Source: CAYMKL01 sp964390805
GTDB taxonomy: Bacteria > Chloroflexota > Anaerolineae > VGOG01
Direction of reading: 5' to 3'
DNA length: 64,000 nt
Assembly: GCA_964390805.1 (NCBI GenBank)
Contig: CAYMKL010000020.1
Span: forward strand, 1 to 64,000
The notes under the pieces are model-generated. The model saw only the letters and a program-made list of their open reading frames with translations. It was not told the origin of the DNA and ran no database searches. The stretch's first letter is position 1. Every line of letters begins with the position of its first letter. The position numbers and the translations under genes were made by a program. This document shows positions 25,594 through 34,294 of this stretch, one piece after another.

Positions 25594-26589
25594 ATGCGCG
25601 ACGTGGCGGAGCGTGCCAATGTCTCCGTCACTACAGTATCCCATGTGATTAACGAGACTCGCCCCGTCAGCGACGAGTTGCGTCAGCGCGTGCTGGCGGC
25701 TATGGACGAACTGGGCTACCAGCCCAATCTCCTGGCCCGTAGCTTGCGCCAGGGCAAGACCCACACCATTGGCATGATTATCCCCGACAACGCAAACCCC
25801 TTCTTCGCCGAGATGGCCCGAGGTGTCGAAGACACCAGCTTCGAGCAGGGCTACAGCGTGATCCTCTGCAACTCCGACGGCAACTTGGACAAGGAACTCC
25901 TCTACGCTAACGTGTTGGCCGAAAAGCGGGTGGACGGTATCCTCTTTGTGGCCGCTGGGTTGAGCACCAAACGTATCCTCGACTTGCAAGCGCGGCGGAT
26001 GCCCCTGGCCGTGGTGGACCGTGACCTTCCTGAGGCCGCCGTAGACTCGGTGCTGACCGACAACGCCCAGGGAGGGTGGCTGGCCACCCATCACCTGGTC
26101 GAACTGGGCCACCACCGCATCGGCTGCATCACTGGCCCCTCGGACATCACGCCCAGCGCCGAACGCATCACCGGCTACCGGCAGGCCCTGGACGAAAGCG
26201 GCATTCCCGTGGACAAAACTCTTATCGTTAGGGGAGACTTCCAATACGACAGCGGCTACCAAGCAGCAAGCCAACTCCTCCAGATGGACGATCCGCCAAC
26301 GGCCATTTTCGCCTGCAACGACCTGATGGCCATCGGGGTGATGAGCGCAGCCATGAAACTGAGATTGCATATCCCCGCCGACCTATCGGTGATCGGATTT
26401 GACGACGTGCGCCTGGCTTCGTTTGCCAATCCACCTCTGACTACCATCGTTCAGCCCAAGTATGAGATCGGTGTGATTGCGACAACGATGTTGCTAGAGC
26501 GCATGCACGATCTTGAGATGCCGGCGCGCCGACGTGTGCTCGAAACCAATCTCCTGCTTCGCCAGTCCACAGCCCCTTGGAGAGGGTAG
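25594..26589 (+). CDS. LacI-family transcriptional regulator (RbsR-like)
   Basis: A 331-aa repressor with an N-terminal LacI HTH (MRDVAERANVSVTTVSHVIN) and a periplasmic-binding-protein-like sensor domain. It is the first gene behind an operator-containing promoter and precedes ribokinase, RbsD and a ribose-type ABC transporter. It most likely represses the operon until the sugar binds. Start choice is uncertain: GGAGG at 25574-25578 lies 15 bp from the ATG. In-frame ATC (25585) or ATT (25582) codons would give the family-typical ITTMRDVAE opening at better spacing, so a rare non-ATG start is possible. Confidence 0.88.
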   Translation: MRDVAERANVSVTTVSHVINETRPVSDELRQRVLAAMDELGYQPNLLARSLRQGKTHTIGMIIPDNANPFFAEMARGVEDTSFEQGYSVILCNSDGNLDKELLYANVLAEKRVDGILFVAAGLSTKRILDLQARRMPLAVVDRDLPEAAVDSVLTDNAQGGWLATHHLVELGHHRIGCITGPSDITPSAERITGYRQALDESGIPVDKTLIVRGDFQYDSGYQAASQLLQMDDPPTAIFACNDLMAIGVMSAAMKLRLHIPADLSVIGFDDVRLASFANPPLTTIVQPKYEIGVIATTMLLERMHDLEMPARRRVLETNLLLRQSTAPWRG

Positions 26590-26595
26590 AAGCCT

Positions 26596-27552
26596 ATGAC
26601 AGCACGAATAACCGTCGTCGGTAGCTTGAACATGGACCTGGTCGTTTGCTCTCCGCGCATCCCCCGGCCCGGCGAGACGATTATCGGCAGCGGATTCCGC
26701 CACGTGCCCGGTGGAAAAGGCGCCAACCAAGCCGTGGCTGCTGCCCGGCTGGGAGCCCAGGTTTCACTCGTGGGACGAGTTGGGCAGGACGGATTTGCCA
26801 ACTCGCTGCTCGAAAACCTGGCCGCCGATGATGTAGATCACACCTTCGTCATCCAAGATCGTGAAGCCGCTACGGGCGTAGCCCTTATCGTGGTGGACGA
26901 CGCTGGGCAGAACAGCATCGTCGTCGCCTCTGGGGCCAACATGTGCCTCTCCCTCACTGACGTGGAGGCCGCCGAAGCAGTCATCGCCGGCGCCGACGCA
27001 CTACTGCTACAATTGGAGAGCCCACTGGAGACGGTGCTCCGAGCGGCCCAGGTCGCCTGCGCTCGCCAGGTCAAGGTTATACTCAACCCGGCCCCTGCCC
27101 GCGCGCTGCCTGCCGAACTGCTGGCTCTCGTGGATGTGCTCATCCCCAACGAAAGCGAGATGGTGCTACTGACGGGGATGCCCGTTGGAAGCCAGGCCGA
27201 GGCGAAGGCGGCTGCCGACGCGCTGCGAAAGCGGGGTGTGGGCACCGTGATCCTCACCCTGGGCGAACAGGGTGCGCTGCTGGCGCGAGAGACAGGGACG
27301 CATCTTTTCCCCGCTTTCGACGTGACACCAGTGGACACTACGGCAGCGGGCGATGCCTTTGTGGCCGGCTTTGCCGTGGCCCTGGCCGAAAGCAAACCAT
27401 TGGCCGAGGCAGTGCAGTGGGGGAACGCGGCGGGCGCTCTGGCCACAACCAAACTGGGCGCTCAATCCTCTCTACCCACCCGCCGGGCATTGGAGATGTT
27501 TTTGGCCGAAGGAAGCATGAAGTCCTTGTCAGCAGGAGGAGACAGCACATGA
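26596..27552 (+). CDS. rbsK: Ribokinase
   Basis: A 318-aa PfkB-family sugar kinase that phosphorylates ribose at C5 in the cytoplasm. It has the signature ITVVGSLNMDLVV, GGKGANQAVAAARLGA, and the anion-hole/catalytic DTTAAGDAF (about residues 247-255, with the aspartate in GD as base). It starts 6 bp after the regulator stop and overlaps rbsD by 4 bp. Assignment to ribokinase rather than another PfkB sugar kinase rests on motif match plus the rbsD and ABC-transporter neighbours. Confidence 0.92.
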   Translation: MTARITVVGSLNMDLVVCSPRIPRPGETIIGSGFRHVPGGKGANQAVAAARLGAQVSLVGRVGQDGFANSLLENLAADDVDHTFVIQDREAATGVALIVVDDAGQNSIVVASGANMCLSLTDVEAAEAVIAGADALLLQLESPLETVLRAAQVACARQVKVILNPAPARALPAELLALVDVLIPNESEMVLLTGMPVGSQAEAKAAADALRKRGVGTVILTLGEQGALLARETGTHLFPAFDVTPVDTTAAGDAFVAGFAVALAESKPLAEAVQWGNAAGALATTKLGAQSSLPTRRALEMFLAEGSMKSLSAGGDST

Positions 27553-27944
27553 AAAAGATCGGTCTACTCAACCAGCCCATCTCGTCAGTCATCGCCAGCC
27601 TGGGCCACATGGACACGCTGGTCATCTCCGACGCCGGCCTGCCCATCCCGACGGAGACGCAGCGCATTGACCTGGCACTGACCGAAGGCATCCCCACCTT
27701 TCTCGACACGCTGCGCGCCGTGCTAGTTGAGATGCAGGTGGAGCGGGCCATCATCGCCGAAGAGATGCTCGAAGCAAGCCCCGGCTTCCACGAAGCGATC
27801 ACGAAGATACTAGAAGACGTGCCCATCGACACTGTGACCCACCTCATATTCAAGGACCAGACTCGCTTGGCGCGAGCAGTAGTCCGCACCGGTGAGTTTA
27901 CGCCCTATGCCAACATCATCCTGGTGGCTGGCGTGGTGTTCTAG
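27549..27944 (+). CDS. rbsD: D-ribose pyranase
   Basis: A 131-aa RbsD/FucU-family mutarotase that interconverts beta-pyranose and beta-furanose forms of ribose, supplying ribokinase with substrate. It opens MKKIGLLNQPISSVIASLGH with the catalytic histidine in LGHMD, and ends YANIILVAGVVF, both family-typical. The ATG overlaps the rbsK stop (ATGA) and is preceded by AGGAGGAG inside rbsK, so the start is secure. Confidence 0.92.
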   Translation: MKKIGLLNQPISSVIASLGHMDTLVISDAGLPIPTETQRIDLALTEGIPTFLDTLRAVLVEMQVERAIIAEEMLEASPGFHEAITKILEDVPIDTVTHLIFKDQTRLARAVVRTGEFTPYANIILVAGVVF

Positions 27945-27961
27945 CTGGAGAAACGAAGCCC

Positions 27962-28894
27962 ATGCGTACCCTAAATCTTCGGGAGCTGTCACAACGGTTC
28001 GGGCTGGCCTTCTCGTTCTTTCTGCTCTGCGTCGTGCTCAGTCTGCTCTCCAATCGCTTCTTGACGATGAGCAACGCCGTCAACCTGCTGCGCCAGTCCA
28101 CCATCAACGGCATCATCGCCGTCGGAATGACCTTTGTCATCCTCACAGCCGGGATTGACCTTTCAGTGGGAGCAATCTTGGCCCTGAGCACTGTGGTCAC
28201 GGCCGATCTGTTGCAAAAGGGTGTGCCGGTCCCGCTGGCGGTGCTGGCGGGGCTGAGCCTGGGGACAGGATTGGGTCTAGTCAACGGAGCCATCATCACC
28301 AAGGCGCGGGTCCCGCCATTTGTGGCGACGTTGGGCATGATGACGGTCGCCCGGGGGCTGGCGCTGACCTACACCCAAGGCCGTCCCATCACCGGCCTGC
28401 CCGACGCTTTCCGCTTCGTGGGTACCGGTTCGCTCGGTCCGATCCCGATGCCCATAGTCATCGTCAGTTTTGCCTTCCTTGTAAGTTATATTCTGCTCAC
28501 TCGCACGCGGGTGGGGGAATATATTATCGCCCTGGGCAACAACCCCGTCGCCGCCCACTACGCCGGCATCGCCACCGACCGGTACACCTCGTTTGTCTAC
28601 GCGACATCCGGCCTGCTGGCAGCGCTGGCGGGGATGATCCTGGTAGCCCGTCTCAATTCTGCTCAACCCACAGCCGGCCTGGGCTATGAATTCGACGCCA
28701 TCGCTGCCGTAGTGGTCGGTGGGACCAGCTTCGCTGGCGGAGAGGGCGGCTTGGGAGGCACAATGCTAGGAGTGCTGCTCATCGCCGTGCTCAACAACGG
28801 TCTGAACCTGCTCAACGTTTCTTCGTTCTATCAACCGGTTGTCACCGGAGTTGTCATTGCCCTGGCATTGCTGCTCTACCGAGCGATACGATAA
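27962..28894 (+). CDS. rbsC: Ribose-type ABC transporter permease 1
   Basis: A 310-aa inner-membrane permease of the RbsC/AraH family, with eight to ten hydrophobic segments. It has the conserved GMTFVILTAGIDLSVGA loop and the EAA-like KARVPPFVATLGMMTVARG. It starts 17 bp after rbsD. A second, clearly different RbsC-type permease is encoded after rbsA (31893-32846), so the transporter may be a heterodimer or two transporters may share one ATPase. Confidence 0.9.
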   Translation: MRTLNLRELSQRFGLAFSFFLLCVVLSLLSNRFLTMSNAVNLLRQSTINGIIAVGMTFVILTAGIDLSVGAILALSTVVTADLLQKGVPVPLAVLAGLSLGTGLGLVNGAIITKARVPPFVATLGMMTVARGLALTYTQGRPITGLPDAFRFVGTGSLGPIPMPIVIVSFAFLVSYILLTRTRVGEYIIALGNNPVAAHYAGIATDRYTSFVYATSGLLAALAGMILVARLNSAQPTAGLGYEFDAIAAVVVGGTSFAGGEGGLGGTMLGVLLIAVLNNGLNLLNVSSFYQPVVTGVVIALALLLYRAIR

Positions 28895-28912
28895 ATCGCT
28901 CCTCATCTATCG

Positions 28913-28924
28913 AAAGGAGGTGAT
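28913..28924 (+). other. Full-length Shine-Dalgarno with no obvious gene
   Basis: AAAGGAGGTGAT is a perfect anti-SD complement 19 bp after rbsC, but no start codon at normal spacing opens a sizeable frame before rbsB begins at 29045 with its own AGGAG. It may be a relic of a lost gene or a ribosome standby site. Confidence 0.4.
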
Positions 28925-29044
28925 ACGACCTCGAAACAACCTAGCGAAGACGCCGTGGTCTATCCAGTTCCATCCGTTTTGCAGGCAGAACAGTACAAAC
29001 AGTCCGTAGCACCTACTAAATTTGAAAGGAGAAGAGATACTACG

Positions 29045-30309
29045 ATGAGAAAGAAACTCTTGTTAACGCTGATCGTCATAGCGGCTCTTTCGCTGCTGAC
29101 GACACACTGTGCAACACCTACACCGGCAGTCACACCAAAGGCCACACCAGAGCCCCCTCCAGAGGACGAAGGAATCACACTGGGACTGTCGCTCTCCACA
29201 CTGAACAATCCTTTCTTTGTGACGTTGAAGGAGGGAGCTGAGAAGGCGGCGAAGGCAGCTGGGGTGGAGTTGATTGTCGTGGACGCCCAGGACGATTCGG
29301 CCAAGGAGGCCACCAACATCGAAGACCTGATCCAGAAGGGGATTGACGCTCTGCTGGTGAACCCCACCGACGCCGACGCCATCGTGCCCTCGATCCAGAA
29401 GGCCAACCAGGCGGGCATCCCGGTCTTTACCATTGACCGAGGAGCCTCCGGCGGCGACATCGTCTCTCACATCGCCTCCGACAACGTGGCCGGAGGGAGC
29501 ATGGCTAGCGAGTTCCTCTGCCAGGCGCTGGGCAGCTCTGGCATGGTGGTCGAACTGGAGGGCATCGCCGGAACATCGGCGGCCCGCGACCGAGGCCAGG
29601 GCTTCAACGACTACATGAGCAGCAAGTGCTCCGGCGTCGAGATCGTCGCTCGCCAAACGGCCAACTTCAACCGCGCCGAGGGCTTGAGCGTCTTCGAGAA
29701 CATCCTCCAGGCCCAGCCAGAGATCAATGGCGTGTTCGCTCACAACGACGAGATGATTCTGGGCGCCATCGAGGCGGCGAAAGCGGCTGGACGGGCAGAC
29801 GAGATCGTCTTCGTCGGCTTCGACGCCGTCGACGACGCCGTGGCCGCTGTCGAAGCGGGCCAGTTGGCAGCAACCGTCGCCCAGCAGCCCTCCGAGATGG
29901 GACGCCTGGGCGTAGAGTTCGCCGTCAAGCACCTCGGCGGCGAGGCCGTAGAGGAATACATCCCCGTGGACCTGGCGCTGGTAAAGGGCGAGGTAGCGGC
30001 CAAGCCGGCCGAAGGGATCACACTGGGCCTGTCACTCTCCACGCTGAACAATCCTTTCTTTGTGACGTTGAAGGAGGGAGCTGAGAAGGCGGCGAAGGNN
30101 NNNNNNNNNNNNNNNNNNNNNNNNNNNNNNNNNNNNNNNNNNNNNNNNNNNNNNNNNNNNNNNNNNNNNNNNNNNNNNNNNNNNNNNNNNNNNNNNNNCA
30201 GCAGCCCTCCGAGATGGGACGTCTGGGCGTAGAGTTCGCCGTCAAGCACCTCGGCGGCGAGGCCATCGAGGAGTATGTCCCGGTGGATCTGGCACTGGTG
30301 ACAGAGTAA
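29045..30309 (+). CDS. rbsB: Ribose-type substrate-binding lipoprotein with duplicated domain (contains gap)
   Basis: Periplasmic-binding protein of the RbsB family. A lipoprotein-type signal (LSLLTTHCATP, cysteine about residue 21) and a Pro/Thr linker are followed by a type-1 sugar-binding domain (LGLSLSTLNNPFFVTLKEGA and on). After DLALVKGEVAAKPAE the same domain begins again without a stop and with nearly identical DNA, then the assembly breaks into 100 Ns (30099-30198). Sequence after the gap gives the end of the second copy (EMGRLGVEFAVKHLGG ... DLALVTE, stop 30307-30309). The frames on the two sides do not agree across the 100 Ns, so the true gap length differs, probably by several hundred bases. 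The most economical reading is one protein with two tandem binding domains; two fused reads of separate paralogues is the alternative. Confidence 0.75.
30099..30198. other. Assembly gap (100 Ns) inside the tandem rbsB repeat
   Basis: Exactly 100 Ns, the usual placeholder for unknown length. It falls in the second copy of an almost identical repeat, which explains the assembly break. Confidence 0.95.
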
Positions 30310-30322
30310 TCACAAGATGCGT

Positions 30323-30356
30323 GTGGGGTGGGGGAGACACACATCTCCCACCCCAC
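30323..30356 (+). promoter_or_regulatory. Intercistronic stem-loop between rbsB and rbsA
   Basis: GTGGGGTGGGGGAGA (30323-30337) pairs with TCTCCCACCCCAC (30344-30356), with no T tract. Such hairpins after binding-protein genes typically stabilise the upstream mRNA and lower downstream expression; that role is inferred. Confidence 0.65.
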
Positions 30357-30388
30357 CTGACTGTCCCTGAACAGGAATAGGAGCACCT

Positions 30389-31903
30389 ATGTCTGCGGAT
30401 AGCACATTCCTCCGCATGGAGGGCATATCCAAAGTCTTTCCTGGCGTGCAGGCCCTTGACGACGTGACCTTTGAGGTCGCTAAGGGCGAAATCCATGCCC
30501 TGGTCGGCGAGAACGGGGCTGGCAAGAGCACCCTGATGAAGATCCTCACTGGCGCACAGCCCCGAGATGAGGGGCGCATCATCATGCGCGGCGAAGCGGT
30601 CGAAATCGCCACGCCTTCCGATGCCCAGGCTCTCGGTATCAGCATGATTCACCAGGAACTATCGCTCATCCCCTATCTGACGGTGGGCCAGAACATCTAT
30701 CTGGGGCGCGAGCCTCGATCGCGGATTCCGGGGTTCATTGATTGGCCCACGCTGTACGCCCAGTCCCAGCAGTTGTTGGACCGGCTGAACGTAGATGTGG
30801 ACGCCCGCGCGGAAGTGCAGGGGCTACGCATCGCTCAGCAACAGATGGTGGAGGTGACCAAGGCTCTGTCGCTCAACGCCGACCTGATCGCCATGGACGA
30901 GCCCACGTCGGCGCTGACCAAGCAGGAGACCGAGGTGCTCTTTGGTGTGATGCACTCGCTCAAGGCGCAGGGGGTATCGCTCATCTTTATCTCCCACCGC
31001 CTGGGAGAGGTTCTTGAGATCGCCGACCGGGTGACGGTGCTGCGCGACGGCCAGTTGATTGGCACGGTCCCCATCGCGGAATTGGACGAGGATAGCGTGG
31101 TGCAGATGATGGTCGGGCGGGAGTTGGGCGAGATGTACCCCAAGGCCAAGATGCAGCGGCAAGAGTTGGTGCTTGAAGCGATCGGTTTGCACGATGGGCG
31201 GGAACTGCACGGCGTAGACCTGAAGCTGCACCGAGGTGAGATCCTGGGGATCGCCGGGCTGGTCGGCGCTGGGCGCACCGCTCTGGCCGAGACGCTCTTT
31301 GGCATTCGCCCGGCAGTGGCCGGGGAAGTGCGGGTAGAAGAACGCCAGGTCAAACACAACTCACCCCGAGAGGCCATCAAGATGGGGATGGGCTTTGTGC
31401 CGGAGGACCGCAAGCTGCAGGGGCTCTTCATGAACATGGCTGTGCGGGAGAACATCGTGCTCAGCGCGATGGACAAAGTAGCCCGCTGGGGCTTTGTGAA
31501 CTTCACCAAAGCCGACCAGTTGGCGGGCGAGGTCGTAGAGCGGCTAGATATCCGTACCCCCAGTTTGCGTCAGCGAGTGCGCAACCTGTCGGGCGGCAAC
31601 CAGCAGAAGGTGATCATCGCCCGTTGGCTAACGCTCAAGCCCCGCGTGCTCATCCTCGACGAGCCGACACGGGGCATTGACGTGGGCGCTAAGGCTGAAA
31701 TCCACGCCCTGATGAGCCAGCTCGCCCAACAGGGGGTGGGGGTGCTGATGATCTCGTCAGAATTGCCGGAAGTGATGGGCGTGAGCGACCGCATCCTGGT
31801 CATGCATGAGGGGCGGGTGACGGGTGAGTTCACCCGCGGCCAGGCCACCCAGGACGATATCATGCGTGCTGCCACCGGTGGGAAAGGGAGCCATGGGCGA
31901 TAG
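30389..31903 (+). CDS. rbsA: Ribose-type ABC transporter ATPase (double cassette)
   Basis: A 504-aa ATPase with two fused ABC cassettes. The first has a full Walker A (GENGAGKSTLMK) and Walker B (LIAMDEPTSAL) but a degenerate signature (LRIAQQQM). The second has a degenerate Walker A (GLVGAGRTAL, lysine missing) but a canonical signature (LSGGNQQK) and Walker B (VLILDEPTRGID). This asymmetry is normal for RbsA/MglA. The start is 25 bp after the end of a strong intercistronic hairpin region. It overlaps the second permease gene by 11 bp. Confidence 0.94.
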   Translation: MSADSTFLRMEGISKVFPGVQALDDVTFEVAKGEIHALVGENGAGKSTLMKILTGAQPRDEGRIIMRGEAVEIATPSDAQALGISMIHQELSLIPYLTVGQNIYLGREPRSRIPGFIDWPTLYAQSQQLLDRLNVDVDARAEVQGLRIAQQQMVEVTKALSLNADLIAMDEPTSALTKQETEVLFGVMHSLKAQGVSLIFISHRLGEVLEIADRVTVLRDGQLIGTVPIAELDEDSVVQMMVGRELGEMYPKAKMQRQELVLEAIGLHDGRELHGVDLKLHRGEILGIAGLVGAGRTALAETLFGIRPAVAGEVRVEERQVKHNSPREAIKMGMGFVPEDRKLQGLFMNMAVRENIVLSAMDKVARWGFVNFTKADQLAGEVVERLDIRTPSLRQRVRNLSGGNQQKVIIARWLTLKPRVLILDEPTRGIDVGAKAEIHALMSQLAQQGVGVLMISSELPEVMGVSDRILVMHEGRVTGEFTRGQATQDDIMRAATGGKGSHGR

Positions 31904-32846
31904 CCAGTTGAGCAAACTCAGTGAGATTCTGCGCCGTTTCAGCGTCCTAATCATCCTGCTGGTCATCTGTGTGATCTTTGCCGCTGGCTCGCGCGACTTC
32001 TTGACGACGTCGAACCTGCTGAACGTGGCGTTGCAGACCTCGATCATCGCCATCATCGCCATCGGCATGACCTTCACTATCCTGACGGCCGGCATTGACT
32101 TGTCGGTGGGCTCGCTGATGGCCTTGGGCGGGGCGCTGGCCGCCGGACTGGCCGTTCGGCAAGGATTGGGCACCTACGGCGGCATCGCGGGGGCGTTGCT
32201 GGCGGGGATGATGTTGGGTGGCATCAATGGGCTGCTCATCATCAAGGGAAAGATGCCTCCCTTTGTAGCGACGCTGGCCATGATGGCAGTAGCGAGGGGT
32301 TTGACCCTGGTGTATACCCAAGGCCGGCCCATCGCCGGCCTGGAGGAGAATTTTATCTTCTGGGGGACTGGCCGACTGCTAGGTATCCCAGTGCCCGTCG
32401 TCCTGCTGGTGATCCTGGTACTCATCGCCTACGTGGTACTGCGCCACACTCGCTTTGGGCTCTACGTCCATGCCACCGGAGGCAACGAGGAAACCACCCG
32501 CTTGGCCGGCATCTCCCCCAACCGCATCAAGCTGGCGGTGTACGTCATCAGCGGCTTCACGGCTACCCTGGGAGGCGTGTTGCTGACGGCTCGCCTTTGG
32601 TCGGCGCAGCCTAATGCCGCCGTCGGCTGGGAATTGGATGCCATCGCCGCGCCGGTGCTGGGCGGCGTCAGTCTCTTCGGCGGCGAGGGGAGCATCGGCG
32701 GGATGCTGGTGGGCGCGTTCATCATCGGCGTGCTGTCTAACGGACTGAATCTACTGGGGGTTCCCTCGTACTATCAGCAAGTCATCAAAGGTATTGTCTT
32801 CATCCTGGCCGTCATGCTCGATCTCCTTACCAAGCGGCGGCGATGA
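31893..32846 (+). CDS. rbsC: Ribose-type ABC transporter permease 2
   Basis: A 317-aa RbsC-family permease with GMTFTILTAGIDLSVGS and KGKMPPFVATLAMMAVARG. It shares the family motifs with the 27962-28894 permease but differs in most other positions, so it is not a recent copy. The ATG lies inside the end of rbsA after GGGAAAGGGAG. Last gene of the operon. A convergent kinase remnant follows immediately. Confidence 0.9.
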   Translation: MGDSQLSKLSEILRRFSVLIILLVICVIFAAGSRDFLTTSNLLNVALQTSIIAIIAIGMTFTILTAGIDLSVGSLMALGGALAAGLAVRQGLGTYGGIAGALLAGMMLGGINGLLIIKGKMPPFVATLAMMAVARGLTLVYTQGRPIAGLEENFIFWGTGRLLGIPVPVVLLVILVLIAYVVLRHTRFGLYVHATGGNEETTRLAGISPNRIKLAVYVISGFTATLGGVLLTARLWSAQPNAAVGWELDAIAAPVLGGVSLFGGEGSIGGMLVGAFIIGVLSNGLNLLGVPSYYQQVIKGIVFILAVMLDLLTKRRR

Positions 32847-32868
32847 CTGGAAGCAGTCATGGGCCGGG

Positions 32869-33030
32869 TCAACCTTTCCACAACTCGACCACAAAACGAC
32901 TGCCAGCGCCCGCTTCGCTCTCCACGGAAACCCGCCCGTCGTGGGCCTGCACGACACTCTGCACGATGGTCAGACCCAGGCCGCTGCCTCCGACGCGGCC
33001 GTTCTTACCCCGATAGATATTACACAGGGC
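32869..33030 (-). pseudogene. C-terminal remnant of a sensor histidine kinase
   Basis: The last 50 or so codons encode the end of a HATPase domain: GGSGLGLTIVQSVVQAHDGR (G1/G2 boxes), then GSRFVVELWKG and a stop. No kinase sequence (N box, H box) precedes it; upstream codons lose similarity. It converges on the ribose operon and is probably a decayed two-component gene, conceivably the former partner of the LuxR regulator at 36122-36991. Confidence 0.65.
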
Positions 33031-33244
33031 CTGCTTACCAAATTCTTGGCCGCCTGTGGCCCCCATAGCCTCACTGTTGTCCCTCGCCGTGCCCCAGCTA
33101 TCCACTTTAAGCACACCTGTGACCGCTTCTGCTTCGTTTTTCACGCCCTTTCCAGGCCTGCCAACCTCCATCAACCCCACTTCAGGCCCTTTTTACCCCT
33201 TCTACACGAGACTTCTGCTTCGAAATCCCGTATCAAGTCATCAT

Positions 33245-33272
33245 TTGCATTGCTATCTATAAGTGCTATAAT
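33245..33272 (+). promoter_or_regulatory. Promoter of the XRE-like gene
   Basis: TTGCAT (33245-33250), 16-bp spacer, TATAAT (33267-33272), 55 bp upstream of the start codon. Confidence 0.65.
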
Positions 33273-33327
33273 ATACTTCGTAGCCACACCCAGCTGACAA
33301 TACGCTAGAGCAGAAAAGGAGCGAGAA

Positions 33328-33702
33328 ATGCAAACCACGCAAGATGAGCTGATCCGTCTCTCTGAGACGGCCGAGGATCTGCCGCATTTCCTGAAGCAGG
33401 CGTGCGATGCGATGGAGACCAGTCTCCGCCGGGCCTCGCTGGGAGCGGGCCTCAGCGCGGGGACGATCTGGAACATCATCGCTGGTCACACCAGGCGAGG
33501 TGACGAGGACACCCTTACCAAGCTGGCCCTCTTCTTCAAGGTCCCAGAGGTGAATCTGATGGCCTTGGCTGGTTACAAGCCTCGGCGCGTCTCCCCCACC
33601 CATCGCCTGGAAGAGGCCGAGGCTGTCTGGCAGGTGCTCACCGACGAGGAGAAGGACAAGTGGATCGAATACGGAGAGCTCTTGATGCGGGGACGTCGAT
33701 AG
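33328..33702 (+). CDS. XRE/HTH-type DNA-binding protein
   Basis: A 124-aa protein with a helix-turn-helix of the XRE type. SLRRASLGAGLSAGTIWNII and DTLTKLALFFKVPEVNLMAL give the repeated helices seen in Cro/C1-like domains. The C-terminal 40 residues are acidic and helical. The ATG follows AAAGGAG and a good promoter. It ends 14 bp before the 581-bp repeat copy B. It is a candidate regulator of the integrated element that follows; target unknown. Confidence 0.75.
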   Translation: MQTTQDELIRLSETAEDLPHFLKQACDAMETSLRRASLGAGLSAGTIWNIIAGHTRRGDEDTLTKLALFFKVPEVNLMALAGYKPRRVSPTHRLEEAEAVWQVLTDEEKDKWIEYGELLMRGRR

Positions 33703-33754
33703 ACAGGGACCTATGGGCTACAAAAAACATTCGACAAACGCCCCTTTGAAAAAG

Positions 33755-33810
33755 CCTACATAGCCTACAAACCCTGCATAACCCTACATACCCTACAGGC
33801 GGCGTAGAGG
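33755..33810. repeat. CCTACA array, copy B
   Basis: Degenerate version of the 271-324 array, with CCTACATAG, CCTACAAAC, CCTGCATAA, CCTACATAC and CCTACAGGC units. Confidence 0.7.
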
Positions 33811-33868
33811 ATTTGTGCAAGCTATGCTGTCAGTCCCTTGGTTCCTGTTGCTCGGCAAAAAACAGAAC

Positions 33869-33903
33869 GCCACCTGCGTGGTTGACCCAGGTGGCGTTTT
33901 TTG
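33869..33903 (+). terminator. Terminator hairpin of the GCCACC family
   Basis: GCCACCTG (33869-33876) pairs with CAGGTGGC (33888-33895), followed by GTTTTTTG. A good intrinsic terminator for the XRE-like gene. Confidence 0.75.
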
Positions 33904-33929
33904 TTGTGTACGCCCGGCGCGGGCGATAG

Positions 33930-34142
33930 CTAGGGTATGGAAGTTCTCTGAAGGGATTGATCAGCCAGCGCCTCACCGCGCGCCCAGCTCTGCCTCACCT
34001 CGGGATCTTCCATCAAACCGACCAACGTCAGACCATAGCGCAAGCCATCAAGAAACGCTGCCCCGCCGTGCAACCCCGACTTGGCCTCAACCACGAGTTG
34101 GTTGATCTCTTCCAATAGAGCTTGACGCTGTAACGTTTTCAT
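33930..34142 (-). CDS. 70-aa hypothetical protein, paralogue of the 444-656 gene
   Basis: Same length and start as its twin at 444-656, with identical blocks LVVEAKSGLHGG, FLDGLRYGLTL and SLQRTSIP-like tail. No known domain. The better-preserved promoter (TTGACA-N17-TATACT) at 34266-34294 suggests it is expressed. Two retained copies under similar promoters argue for function, perhaps as an accessory protein of a mobile element or a stress-induced protein; neither can be shown here. Confidence 0.72.
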   Translation of the reverse strand: MKTLQRQALLEEINQLVVEAKSGLHGGAAFLDGLRYGLTLVGLMEDPEVRQSWARGEALADQSLQRTSIP

Positions 34143-34265
34143 GACTCCAGGTCGTTTCGGTCGGCACCAGCGAATGACTATACCAAGCTAGCTATGGTCC
34201 GGTGTGCCGCACCACGGTGCTTTTGGTGCCCTCATCCGTGCGCGAAATCGAATCCGCTGCAATCA

Positions 34266-34294
34266 AGTATAGCACAAGTGTTCTATTGTGTCAA
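34266..34294 (-). promoter_or_regulatory. Promoter of the second 70-aa gene
   Basis: On the minus strand, TTGACA (34289-34294), 17-bp spacer, TATACT (34266-34271). GAACACTTGTGC abuts the -10, a half-conserved GAAC-N4-GTTC box. Confidence 0.75.

Noticed and set aside
30018..30386. Frames that read through the N stretch
   Set aside because: The 100 Ns are a placeholder, so any frame across them is meaningless.
32794..33297. A 167-codon plus-strand frame after the second permease gene
   Set aside because: Antisense to a clear histidine-kinase remnant and without coding character.
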